DNA of 64,000 nt from Leptospira idonii (lineage in GTDB: Bacteria > Spirochaetota > Leptospiria > Leptospirales > Leptospiraceae), in NCBI RefSeq assembly GCF_004770995.1, contig NZ_RQHW01000010.1:1-64000 (forward strand), in the 5' to 3' direction. Position numbers and translations under genes: made by a program. The notes under the pieces are model-generated. The model was given only the letters and a program-made list of their open reading frames with translations. It did not search any database and had not been told where the DNA came from. Positions 1-7,741 of this stretch are shown piece after piece (position 1 is the stretch's first letter; every line of letters starts with the position of its first letter).

Positions 1-372
1 CTCCCTTAACTTTTTTTATTACTTTCTTCCGCCTTTCCTTAACTCCATAATTCAACTTAAATGACCAATCTACGGCACCTCGAGGAGCAAAGGTGTTCGC
101 CGATTAACGAAAATATGTGATGAATTGCAGTGATTCGAAGACAATGAGCCAAAAATCTAATATTTTTATTATTTAAAGTGAACCTTCTTCGCGAAATTCG
201 TCTAAACTTTTCTTTGAATACGAAATATGATATGGGAAGTTAAAGAATGAAGGAAACTATTTATTTCAAAAGGAATCGAGCAAGAACGGACAGTTTTAAA
301 TTTAGATTGCGTGAAAACGATTCAAAACATCCCTTTATTCTTTTTTGTACTATTTGTTAGGAGTTCTTCATT
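1..372. other. Left-edge stretch without a recognised gene
   Basis: I see no gene, RNA or known repeat here. On the minus strand a frame is open from about 103 to the window edge after a TAA at 104-106, but it has no ATG and only 34 codons lie in view. It may be the beginning of a gene or a remnant outside the window. The bases just before the first gene are very AT-rich and could hold its promoter, but no convincing -35/-10 pair stands out. Confidence 0.4.
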
Positions 373-996
373 ATGAAAGATAAAAATCCTTCTGCCTTAT
401 TCATTCAAAACTGCATTCAATTAATCTCCGGCGAAGATAGAGAACATTATGTCCATAGATATTATGAATTCATCAACGGAGGGGATCGTATGTACGGTTC
501 CAATGCCCCCATTTCCGAAGAGGAATGGAAGGGGCTCGCAGTAACAAAACAAGCGGAGCTTGCGGAAAAAATGCTGAATGTTCCTTCTTTAAGCATCCGA
601 TATCCAGGGACTTTCAGTGGACCTTTAACGAAAGATATGCAGATGTTTATCGGTTTGGATCAGTTGGAATCTTTGAGTGGAGATTTTATGATGGTGGAAT
701 CTTATACGAAACTTTTGGAACTACCGAAACTGGATCAAATCAGATTCGATATATTTGGACATTCAGCAGGTCACACGAACAATCATTGGAGTGTCTTAGA
801 TGCTTTGTTGTTCCTTCATACAGAAGGTTTTCAAGGCAAACTGGACGGACTTCTGAAATATAAGGAAGAACTAGATCTGGCGAAACCGTTTTCTCTCCAA
901 TATGTTTTAGAGACCGAATCCGGAATGGATACATCAACCGAATCTCTAAAAAAAATAATCACGAAAGAGTTTTTGTACAAGAACTTTGCGAAATAA
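373..996 (+). CDS. Hypothetical protein, tandem paralogue copy 1
   Basis: A 207-residue soluble protein with no signal peptide or membrane segment. I do not recognise the family. It is closely related along its whole length to the next gene (1023-1646). The best-conserved stretch is in the middle, from RYPGT.SGP through GLDQLESL.GDFM to LLELPKL, and both copies end with FLYKNFAK. A third, broken copy lies at 2283-2929. The family therefore grew by tandem duplication. The gene starts at ATG 373 after the weak ribosome-binding stretch 'aggag' at 360-364. The 26-bp gap to copy 2 suggests co-transcription. Small soluble tandem paralogues are sometimes immunity proteins, but no toxin gene is visible here, so no function is assigned. 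Confidence 0.8.
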   Translation: MKDKNPSALFIQNCIQLISGEDREHYVHRYYEFINGGDRMYGSNAPISEEEWKGLAVTKQAELAEKMLNVPSLSIRYPGTFSGPLTKDMQMFIGLDQLESLSGDFMMVESYTKLLELPKLDQIRFDIFGHSAGHTNNHWSVLDALLFLHTEGFQGKLDGLLKYKEELDLAKPFSLQYVLETESGMDTSTESLKKIITKEFLYKNFAK

Positions 997-1022
997 AAAT
1001 CGAACAGAACGAAGGAAATTTT

Positions 1023-1646
1023 ATGACAACTAGATCCCAAGAATTCATTCAAAACTGCACTCAGTTGCTTTCCGGCGAAGAGGGAGAATATTATGCTTAT
1101 AGATATTTTGAATTCATAAATGGAGGTGATTCTTTTTACGGTTCGCACGCCCCCCTTTCCGAGGAGGAGTGGAAGGGGCTTACATTCGCAAAACAGGCTG
1201 AACTTGCCGAAGAATTGCTGAATGTTTCTTCTTTGAGTATACGATATCCGGGGACATACAGCGGGCCTTCCACGAAGGATTTACAAATGTTTGTCGGTTT
1301 GGATCAATTGGAATCTTTGCAAGGAGATTTTATGCAAGTGGAATCTTATACAAAACTCTTGGAACTGCCGAAATTAAATGAAATCAGTTTCGATATATTT
1401 GCACATTCCAGCGGTTATGCCATAGGAATATGGAGCGTTTTGGATGCTTTGATGTGCATTCATACGGAAGGTTTTAAAGCTAAAGTAGAAGGGCTTTTGA
1501 AATATAAAGAAAAACTGGATCTGGCAAAACCCTTCCCTATCCTACATAAAGATCTTTCCGGGCTGGAATTAAATAATGATGAGTTATATAAATATCTAAA
1601 AGATTTGATTGCTGAAGACTTTTTATACAAAAACTTTGCGAAATAA
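1023..1646 (+). CDS. Hypothetical protein, tandem paralogue copy 2
   Basis: A 207-residue paralogue of the upstream gene. It has the same length, the same N-terminal EFIQNC.QL.SGE block, the same EFINGGD motif, the GLDQLESL block and the same C-terminal KNFAK. Differences are scattered, with more divergence in the last 50 residues, as expected of an older duplication still under constraint. ATG 1023 follows the ribosome-binding stretch 'gaagga' at 1010-1015. The zinc-ribbon protein gene follows 14 bp later, so all three genes probably form one transcript. Function is unknown. Confidence 0.8.
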   Translation: MTTRSQEFIQNCTQLLSGEEGEYYAYRYFEFINGGDSFYGSHAPLSEEEWKGLTFAKQAELAEELLNVSSLSIRYPGTYSGPSTKDLQMFVGLDQLESLQGDFMQVESYTKLLELPKLNEISFDIFAHSSGYAIGIWSVLDALMCIHTEGFKAKVEGLLKYKEKLDLAKPFPILHKDLSGLELNNDELYKYLKDLIAEDFLYKNFAK

Positions 1647-1660
1647 AAAGGAGCAATTCA

Positions 1661-2173
1661 ATGAAATGTTTAAAATGCGGACATACAAACGACTACAACT
1701 CTAAATTCTGCAACCAGTGTGGAAAAGAATTAAGCACTTTCTCAATGAGTGAAAACGATAGAGTGGCCCAACAAATCAATCCAACGAGAGAGACATTCAA
1801 ATCCATTATTTCTTGGATTGCTGGAATTTTCTTTCTTCTTTTGGCAATCGCATCTTTGGTTCCAGAACAATTCCATTTATTAGGTTTCTTTACTTATGGT
1901 ATTATAAGTTATTTGCTGATACCTCCCTTTAAATCTTATTTAGAAAGGTTATTAGGCTCCAAAATACCATTGGCTCTTAACATACTGATCATTGTGATAT
2001 GTTTTATAGCGGGATCATCCACTATGCCTGGATTAGAAAAGGAAATAGAGAAACAAAGGAACATGCAATCACAAACAAAAGAACCTGAGCCACAACAGAG
2101 AACTCAGTCACAAAGTCAAACACAGACTCAATCGCAAAGTCAAACCCAAAGTCAGAAGATTCAAAAAAGATAA
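1661..2173 (+). CDS. Zinc-ribbon membrane protein with Gln/Ser-rich tail
   Basis: A 170-residue protein. Residues 3-24 form a zinc ribbon with two CxxC knuckles (CLKCG and CNQCG). Two or three hydrophobic segments follow at about residues 45-120. The last ~40 residues are a low-complexity tail of Gln, Ser and Thr. The tail is encoded by near-tandem copies of a short unit related to caaagtcaaac at about 2107-2158, so its length may vary by slippage. A ribosome-binding site (aaaggag) precedes ATG 1661. Zinc-ribbon plus membrane-helix proteins are common and mostly uncharacterised. It lies in the apparent operon with the paralogue pair, but no functional link can be read from that. Confidence 0.75.
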   Translation: MKCLKCGHTNDYNSKFCNQCGKELSTFSMSENDRVAQQINPTRETFKSIISWIAGIFFLLLAIASLVPEQFHLLGFFTYGIISYLLIPPFKSYLERLLGSKIPLALNILIIVICFIAGSSTMPGLEKEIEKQRNMQSQTKEPEPQQRTQSQSQTQTQSQSQTQSQKIQKR

Positions 2174-2186
2174 TCTTTTAACCCAT

Positions 2187-2286
2187 GCGCCAAGGATCGC
2201 AGTTCCTGCTGACCGAGCGTCCCGTCGAGGGAGAGCCTGGTCGGTGCTTGAAATCAATTTCTATTTCAGGTTTATTTCCGAGGCGC
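2187..2286 (+). repeat. Interspersed GCGCC-ended repeat, copy A1
   Basis: A roughly 100-bp element whose ends are complementary (GCGCC at 2187-2191 and GGCGC at 2282-2286). It opens with GCGCCAAGGAT and closes with TTTCCGAGGCGC, like the copies at 2976-3047 and 63141-63279. The interior has GAGAGCCTGGTCGGTG, matching GAGCCCGGTCGGTGG in copy A2. The right end directly abuts the first homologous codons of the broken paralogue. The element could fold with its ends paired. Confidence 0.6.
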
Positions 2287-2929
2287 CCCACTACAATATT
2301 CAATCCTATCTAAAGTTATTGGATGAAAATTATGAAAACTATAGTTACAGATGTTATGAATTTATTAGCGGAGGGGATAGTTTATATACCAGTAGTTTTC
2401 CCGTTAAGGAACCACAATAGAAAGAGTTTTCTCACCAAAAACAAGCGGAGGTTGCGGAAACATATCTAAATGTCTCTTCCTTGTATATAGGCTATCCAGG
2501 CACAGAAAGCGGACCTTATGCGAAAGATTTACAGATATTCTATGGTTTGGACAAATTGGAATCTTTGACGGGAGATTTTATGATGGTGGAATCTTATTAC
2601 CATCTCCTTAAGTTGAAAAACTTGGATCGTCTGAATGTCGACACATTTGCGCATCTCCTAGGTTATATAGATAGAATTTGGACTGTTTTTGATGCACTGA
2701 TTTTTTCTCACGAATACCAACGTAGGCATATCGTAGATGTAACAGGAATTTTAAAATACAAGAAGGAACTGCAACTGGACAAACCGTTCGATTTTTACTC
2801 GGAAGACCCGAAGCTGAAAGCACCTTCCAAAGACGAAGACTTGAGCGATTGGAACGGTTGGGATGAATGGGAGGAGAATTCAAAAAAACGATTACTAAAG
2901 AATTCTTATATAAGAATTTCGCGAAATAA
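2283..2929 (+). pseudogene. Broken third copy of the tandem paralogue family
   Basis: Homology to copies 1 and 2 starts near 2301. The motif YEFISGGD is followed by an in-frame TAG at 2418-2420. The frame then continues through LNVSSLYIGYPGT, GLDKLESLTGDFMMVESY and DTFAHLLGY. At the A7 run 2882-2888 the frame breaks. Adding one A restores the family ending TITKEFLYKNFAK and a stop at 2927-2929. The 5' end is missing and the remnant abuts repeat A1. The open frame 2481-3077 is an artefact that crosses the slip site and reads into repeat A2. The A8-to-A7 loss and the nonsense codon are both direct readings of the sequence. Confidence 0.85.
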
Positions 2930-2975
2930 GAAAGAAATTCGAATCAACAATTTTGTTATTTATATGTTTTTCATA

Positions 2976-3047
2976 GCGCCAGGGATTGAAGCGAAGAGCC
3001 CGGTCGGTGGAAAATCCAGGTCCAATCATATAACAAATTCGAGGCGC
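2976..3047 (+). repeat. Interspersed GCGCC-ended repeat, copy A2
   Basis: A 72-bp compact copy. It begins GCGCCAGGGATTGAAGCG (2976) and ends AAATTCGAGGCGC (3047), so the two termini can pair. It has the same orientation as copy A1, and the two copies bracket the broken paralogue. Compared with A3 it lacks the large internal hairpin. Confidence 0.6.
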
Positions 3048-3088
3048 ACAAAGAACGAACTCGTAAAGGAGATCTAATGACGGCATGG

Positions 3089-3448
3089 TCACAAAGCATC
3101 CTCTTTCACTCGAAATTTCACCATCTTGGTGATCAAAGCCAAAGGAAGCGGTTCTCCGAAAGGAAATTGAATCGTACCTTTGGAATATTTGTATCGAGTC
3201 AGTGAAGATTCAAATTGAGTGATCGGGCCGGAAGTAGGATAAAACCCGATGTGTTTTTTATTTGCAGCAAAATAAACCAAGTTTCTTTTGAGAGCAAAAG
3301 CGGGCATTCCGTAACTGATTTTTTCCTCTGCTTTAGGAGCCGCCTTTCGGATTGTTTCTCTCAATTGTTGTAACATCTTTTGGACGTCTTTCGGGAAGCC
3401 TGAAATGTATTCATCGATCGTTTGCACCTTAGCTTTTTTAGAATCCAT
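3089..3448 (-). CDS. DUF1801 family protein
   Basis: A 119-residue protein of the DUF1801 (YdhG-like) family. The pattern is typical: an N-terminal TIDEYISGFP, then LQQLRETIRKAAPKAEEKISYGMPAF, then AANKKHIGFYP and a C-terminal KGTIQFPF block followed by KMVKFRV. The length fits the family, which is small and cytoplasmic with no firmly established biochemical role. It is divergent from the radical SAM gene. The longest possible reading of that neighbour would overlap this gene's 5' end, which argues for a later start there. Confidence 0.85.
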   Translation of the reverse strand: MDSKKAKVQTIDEYISGFPKDVQKMLQQLRETIRKAAPKAEEKISYGMPAFALKRNLVYFAANKKHIGFYPTSGPITQFESSLTRYKYSKGTIQFPFGEPLPLALITKMVKFRVKEDAL

Positions 3449-3586
3449 CTACTGCACCTCGGAACCGTATGCAGTCAGTTTATTTTGTTTTGCCTAAGTC
3501 AGGAAACTAAAATTAGAAAGGGAAATAGGAGCGAGAGAGAAGAAATAAATACTTTACATTTGAATAGTATATATTTAAATAGATAT

Positions 3587-4693
3587 GTGCAGATTCCAAA
3601 TCCGCAAAATAGAATCAAACGAGGCACCAGCTCTCATATCGAGGGAAGGTTTGCGAAAACATTCCGAGAGGAATGGACGGAAGACCGCGAAGAAGATCTA
3701 CAACCGAAGTACATCAAAACGGAATACCTAAAAGAATATCCCAAATCTCTTCTTTCCAGAAACGATTCCCCCGACATCCCTTATGATTTAAGTTTGAATC
3801 CTTACAGAGGTTGCGAACATGGTTGTATTTATTGTTATGCGAGACCGAATCATGCCTATGTGGATCTTTCTCCGGGAATCGACTTCGAATCCAAAATTTT
3901 CATCAAACAAAACACTAAAGAAGTGTTTATAGAGGACTTAAAAAGAAAATTCAAATCGGGAAATAGAGATCCGATCGTTTTCGGATCCGTAACGGACAGT
4001 TATCAGCCAATCGAAAGAAAAACGGAAACCACAAGAAGGCTTTTGGAAACCGCTCTCAAGTTCAAACAGCCTGTAGAAATCATCACAAAATCTTCTCTCA
4101 TCTTAAGAGATCTGGATATTTTAAGCGAAATGGCAAAACAAAATTTGGTTCGAGTTTGTTTTTCCGTAACGACTCTGGACAAAGAACTTTGGTCCAAACT
4201 GGAACCCAGAACTCCAGCACCTACCAGAAGAATGGAAGCGATCGAAACATTGACCGGTGCAGGCATTCCAGTCATCTTGATGTTCGCACCAGTCATCCCT
4301 TTCCTAAACGATCATGAAATGGAATCCATCGTCCGAGAGGGAAAAGAAAGAGGGATCTCTCAAGCCATTATGATTTTAGTCCGACTTCCCTATGAACTAG
4401 GGGATCTGTTCTCCAATTGGCTTACGGAACACTACCCTTTGAAAAAAGATAAAATCCTGGGTCTATTGAAAGATACGAGAGAAGGCAAACTCTATAAGTC
4501 GGGTTTCGGACAGAGAATGACTGGCACAGGAAATTATGCGGAGCTATTACGAGCCAGATTTCAACTCATCCGCAAACAATTGGACTTAGAAATGAAAACA
4601 TACAAAAAATTGAATACGGAACTTTTTCATATTCCTTTGGAATACCAAAGAAAAAAAGTCCAAGGAGAAGAATTTTTACCAGGTTTGTTTTGA
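3587..4693 (+). CDS. Radical SAM protein, PA0069-like
   Basis: The CxxxCxxC radical SAM cluster motif (RGCEHGCIYCYA) lies at Cys76, Cys80 and Cys83 of the 368-residue reading. It is preceded by the family's N-terminal NP..R.KRGTSS..EGRF block and SLNPYRGC. Later motifs include FGSVTDSYQPIERK and RVCFSVTT. This matches the PA0069-like group related to spore photoproduct lyase, whose substrate is not known to me. The start is uncertain. The only upstream ATG (3422) is antisense to the DUF1801 gene and gives an unlikely N-terminus. GTG 3587 and TTG 3560 are the practical candidates, and neither has a strong ribosome-binding site. Confidence 0.8.
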   Translation: MQIPNPQNRIKRGTSSHIEGRFAKTFREEWTEDREEDLQPKYIKTEYLKEYPKSLLSRNDSPDIPYDLSLNPYRGCEHGCIYCYARPNHAYVDLSPGIDFESKIFIKQNTKEVFIEDLKRKFKSGNRDPIVFGSVTDSYQPIERKTETTRRLLETALKFKQPVEIITKSSLILRDLDILSEMAKQNLVRVCFSVTTLDKELWSKLEPRTPAPTRRMEAIETLTGAGIPVILMFAPVIPFLNDHEMESIVREGKERGISQAIMILVRLPYELGDLFSNWLTEHYPLKKDKILGLLKDTREGKLYKSGFGQRMTGTGNYAELLRARFQLIRKQLDLEMKTYKKLNTELFHIPLEYQRKKVQGEEFLPGLF

Positions 4694-4696
4694 AGG

Positions 4697-5458
4697 TTAA
4701 GAGATGCCAGTAGTCAATTTACGATAAGCGGTTGTTATATTTTCTTCTTTCATAAAATAGGTGCCGATGAGTACGGAATCTACGATTCCTTTACAGTCAT
4801 CCCAATCTTTGGAAGAATGAATTCCCGATTCAGCCACTCGAACCAAATGATTCGGAATCAAAGGTGCAATCTCTTTCACTAAATTAGGATGAATGGCGAA
4901 AGTATCCAAATCTCTCGTGTTGATTCCGATCACATCCATCCCAAGTTCCAAAGAAAGTTCCACCTCTTCTCTATTATGTGTCTCTACAAGAACGCCCAAT
5001 CCTAAAGATTTGGCATATTGAAACAATTCTTGCAGTCTGCTTTTTTCCAAGATGCGAACGATGAGTAAAATTGCGGATGCTCCATAAGAATAAGCTTCCT
5101 GAATTTGGGACTCATGAATGATGAAATCTTTTCTAATGACCGGAATGGAAACGGAACGACTGACTTGGTTTAGGTCCTCAAGAGAGCCGTAAAAATAATC
5201 CCTGTCGGTTAAAACGGAAATGGCACTGGCACCGCAGGTTTCGTATTCCTTTGCGATGGAAACCGCAGAGTAATCGGAACGCAAAATCCCCGCACTGGGA
5301 CTTCCTTTTTTACATTCAGCGATCATCGTAAGAGAAGAAGCTTTGAGGGAAGATGCGAACGGATACAGAGGAACTTCCCTTTTCGGAAGGGAAGAGATTG
5401 AAATGCGGGAAATTTCCTCTTTTTTGGTATCTACGATTTTATGAAGGATGGGATTCGT
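4697..5458 (-). CDS. trpC: Indole-3-glycerol phosphate synthase
   Basis: Converts CdRP to indole-3-glycerol phosphate in tryptophan synthesis. The TIM-barrel motifs are clear: IAECKKGSPSAG, VIRKDFI, LVETHNREE, IGINTRDL, VAESGI. The first ATG is at 5326, but the frame is open upstream and encodes the family's N-terminal helix (NPILHKIVDTKKEEI) plus the linker. A TAA at 5465-5467 closes it. No ATG, GTG or TTG lies between that stop and 5326. ACG at 5456-5458 sits 9 nt after an AGG and one base away from an ATG that would give M-N-P-I-L; ATC 5447-5449 is the alternative. From ACG the length is 253 residues, normal for TrpC. The STAS gene is 17 bp upstream on the same strand. Confidence 0.9.
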   Translation of the reverse strand, partial: TNPILHKIVDTKKEEISRISISSLPKREVPLYPFASSLKASSLTMIAECKKGSPSAGILRSDYSAVSIAKEYETCGASAISVLTDRDYFYGSLEDLNQVSRSVSIPVIRKDFIIHESQIQEAYSYGASAILLIVRILEKSRLQELFQYAKSLGLGVLVETHNREEVELSLELGMDVIGINTRDLDTFAIHPNLVKEIAPLIPNHLVRVAESGIHSSKDWDDCKGIVDSVLIGTYFMKEENITTAYRKLTTGIS

Positions 5459-5470
5459 AGAAACTTACCT
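5456..5470 (-). promoter_or_regulatory. Putative trpC ribosome-binding site and non-canonical start
   Basis: On the minus strand the order is AGG (5468-5470), TAA in the trpC frame (5465-5467), then ACG (5456-5458). The spacing from AGG to ACG is 9 nt. Every codon from here to ATG 5326 is coding for the conserved TrpC N-terminus, and none is a usual start codon. Confidence 0.5.
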
Positions 5471-5475
5471 GAAAA

Positions 5476-5808
5476 CTAAAAGGATTTGAGGGCAGCTTCT
5501 TCGGAATCGTAAATATCGAATAGAGAAGTAAGTTCAATGACATCAAAGATCCGCTTCACTGCGGGTTTGATATTGGAAATTTTAAGAGAACCTTCTTTCG
5601 AATTGAGTTTACGGAGAGTGGAAATGCAAGCTCTAAAGCCGGAAGAAGACATATATTCCACTTCTTTCATGTTCAAGAGGACTTTTCTATGGCCCCCATT
5701 GTCAATCAGGTCCATTAGACCTTCTTCTACTTCGTTTGCTACGGAAACGTCCAATCGACCTTCCAGGTAAACAACTAGTTTTCCATCTTTGATCTCGTGT
5801 TTTAGCAC
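5476..5808 (-). CDS. STAS-domain anti-sigma factor antagonist-like protein
   Basis: A 110-residue single-domain STAS protein. It has the family signature: GRLDVSVANEVEEGL, KVLLNMKEVEYMSSSGFRA, then ISNIKPAVKRIFDVIEL. The serines in YMSSSGFRA (around residue 55) are at the position phosphorylated in SpoIIAA-type antagonists, so a partner-switching role with a kinase and a phosphatase is likely from family knowledge. No kinase or phosphatase gene is adjacent. trpC follows on the same strand after 17 bp, and murD is divergent. Confidence 0.9.
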   Translation of the reverse strand: MLKHEIKDGKLVVYLEGRLDVSVANEVEEGLMDLIDNGGHRKVLLNMKEVEYMSSSGFRACISTLRKLNSKEGSLKISNIKPAVKRIFDVIELTSLFDIYDSEEAALKSF

Positions 5809-5869
5809 TCTTTCACCCGAACCTGATATGATTTTACAAAATCATCGCTTTTTCACTGACTGTCAATCA

Positions 5870-7270
5870 ATGTTTTCTCAAGAGATTTCCGACCGTTCCG
5901 AACTGCTCCGATACGACTTTTTTCTCATTTTAGGAGGTGGTATCTCCGGCGACTCCGCCGCACGTCTTCTTAAAAAATATAATAAAACTGTTTATCTTGC
6001 GGATCGAAAACAAACGAATCCTCCCGACTCCCCCTATTCTCTTGTTTTCTCGGATGAAAACATACAAGAAGCCACTGCCAACATACAATGTGTCATCAAA
6101 AGCCCCGGGATTTCGCCGACACATCCCATTTTAGCATCTGCCAAGAGTAAAAAAATTCCCATACTATCCGAGATCGCTTTGGGAAGAATCTTCTATCAAG
6201 GAAAACTAGTAGGAATCACAGGGACTGACGGTAAATCAACTACAACCGCGCTCACCCATCATATCCTTTCTTCCGAATATCCGAATGCGGTGGTAGGAGG
6301 AAATTTAGGAAGACCGTTTACTGATTTTTGCGACCAAAATGCGGATCTTGTCGTTTTGGAACTCTCCAGTTACCAACTGGAAGATTCACCTAACTTAAAT
6401 TTAACTGTATCAGCGATCACAAATTTAGCACCGGATCATTTGGAACGACACAAAACGATGGAAAATTATTTAGCCGCCAAATGGAAGGTGGCCGACTTGG
6501 AAAATCCGAACCATTGTTTTCTCACGCAAAGAAAGATTTGGAATCGAATCGAAGAAAAAAAATCAACTTATCCAAGTAAGGTGATATTTTTCGGAGAAAA
6601 CTTAGACGATGGGATTCGAATCGATCCGGTGAAACGACTTATTTCGACTTCGAAAGATACCTACGAAACGAATTCATTCCCTCTGCCAGGAAATCATAAT
6701 CTCCAAAATTTGGCAGTGGCCATAGGGATCGCAGAAGCATTGCATGTTCCTAAGGAAAAAATCATTTCCCGATTTTCCGACTTCGAAGGATTACCTCATC
6801 GCTTCAAAAAGCTGAAAACATCGGAACATCCTCTTTTCCCTAAACTCACAGTCATAAACGATTCTAAGTCCACAAACCTTCACAGTATGCTTTCCGGACT
6901 TTCCGGATTTTCCCACCAGGATAAAGTTTATTTAATATTAGGCGGGGAACCGAAAGAAGAAAGCCTCGATCCTTTTTTTGCCAGATGGAAAGAGATAGAC
7001 TGTGAAGTTTGGATTTACGGAAAGGCGGCAGAGGTTTGGAAACAAAATTTTCAAACGAATGGGAACGATCGTTTTCACTTAGTTCCTCGTGTGGAAGAAG
7101 CTCTGCGTCAAATCAAAACGATTCTTATCTCCGAAACGAAAGACAAACTAACATCTCAAAATCGAACTTTATTATTTTCTCCCGCTTGTGCCAGTTTCGA
7201 TCTTTATAAAAACTTTACGGAACGAGGAGAAGATTTCGAAAGATGTGTGAAGGAGTTGTTTCTCTCTTAA
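5870..7270 (+). CDS. murD: UDP-N-acetylmuramoyl-L-alanine--D-glutamate ligase
   Basis: Cytoplasmic ATP-dependent ligase that adds D-glutamate to UDP-MurNAc-L-Ala for peptidoglycan. Visible motifs are an N-terminal Rossmann turn (LGGGISG, about residue 22), the ATP loop GTDGKSTTT (about 118-126), ELSSYQLE, ITNLAPDHLERH, and a C-terminal domain with PHRFKKL, NDSKSTN and LILGGEPKE. The reading is 466 residues, near the family length. The frame extends up to ATG 5789, but that start overlaps the divergent STAS gene, so ATG 5870 (or 5828) is preferred. A hairpin overlaps the stop codon. Confidence 0.93.
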   Translation: MFSQEISDRSELLRYDFFLILGGGISGDSAARLLKKYNKTVYLADRKQTNPPDSPYSLVFSDENIQEATANIQCVIKSPGISPTHPILASAKSKKIPILSEIALGRIFYQGKLVGITGTDGKSTTTALTHHILSSEYPNAVVGGNLGRPFTDFCDQNADLVVLELSSYQLEDSPNLNLTVSAITNLAPDHLERHKTMENYLAAKWKVADLENPNHCFLTQRKIWNRIEEKKSTYPSKVIFFGENLDDGIRIDPVKRLISTSKDTYETNSFPLPGNHNLQNLAVAIGIAEALHVPKEKIISRFSDFEGLPHRFKKLKTSEHPLFPKLTVINDSKSTNLHSMLSGLSGFSHQDKVYLILGGEPKEESLDPFFARWKEIDCEVWIYGKAAEVWKQNFQTNGNDRFHLVPRVEEALRQIKTILISETKDKLTSQNRTLLFSPACASFDLYKNFTERGEDFERCVKELFLS

Positions 7271-7284
7271 AGAGAGAAACTTTT
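7258..7284 (+). terminator. Terminator at the end of murD
   Basis: A perfect 9-bp inverted repeat (GTTTCTCTC and GAGAGAAAC, 7258-7266 and 7272-7280) with a 5-base loop that contains the murD stop codon, followed by TTTT. It has the form of an intrinsic terminator, although the T-run is short. Confidence 0.6.
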
Positions 7285-7414
7285 ACCCTTGCATTTTTAC
7301 TAGTAGTTCTACTCAAAAAATTCTTTCTTATTTTCAGCTCCTTCTTCTTTTTTTCGAACCAATCTATAATCTTTTTCCTCTAAATACCGTTTGTTTGTTT
7401 GAGAGGAAAAAACG

Positions 7415-7741
7415 ATGATTCAGGCAACGGAATACCCAGGATGTTATAAAGTGAATCTCACTAAATTGGATTTGGAATCTATGGGAAATTTCGAGATGGA
7501 ACTCAATTCTCATCTTTCTCCCCGGGAAAAAGTCATCCTTCTGGATTTTGCGGAAGTGGAAGAAATCTCTTCCGCCATTCTGGGAATTTTACTGAAGAAA
7601 AAAATGGAGATGAGAAAAGGCGGATGTGAAGTTTATCTTTGGAACGTAAAACCGATCGTTCGCAGAATCTTAAAGATCACTAAACTAGCCCAGTTTCTGC
7701 TAATGCAGCAACAGGCTAGTCTCGGTATTCCTGCAAACTGA
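7415..7741 (+). CDS. STAS-domain protein
   Basis: A 108-residue STAS-like protein. The second conserved strand and helix read KVILLDFAEVEEISSAILGILL, and NVKPIVRRILKITKL is the usual C-terminal helix. It has a serine pair at the usual phosphosite (EEISSAIL) but lacks the following Gly found in the protein at 5476-5808. ATG 7415 follows the ribosome-binding stretch gagagga. Its 3' end overlaps the convergent gene by 26 bp. It may be a second antagonist or a non-phosphorylated structural relative. Confidence 0.8.
   Translation: MIQATEYPGCYKVNLTKLDLESMGNFEMELNSHLSPREKVILLDFAEVEEISSAILGILLKKKMEMRKGGCEVYLWNVKPIVRRILKITKLAQFLLMQQQASLGIPAN

Noticed and set aside
2187..3047. Repeats A1 and A2 as integron attC sites flanking a cassette
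   Set aside because: They lack the GTTRRRY and RYYYAAC core sites, and no integrase gene is in the window.
2481..3077. A 198-residue open frame read as an intact gene
   Set aside because: Its N-terminal part is the interior of a family copy, and its C-terminal part is out of frame after the A7 slip and reads into repeat A2. It is a fragment of a pseudogene.
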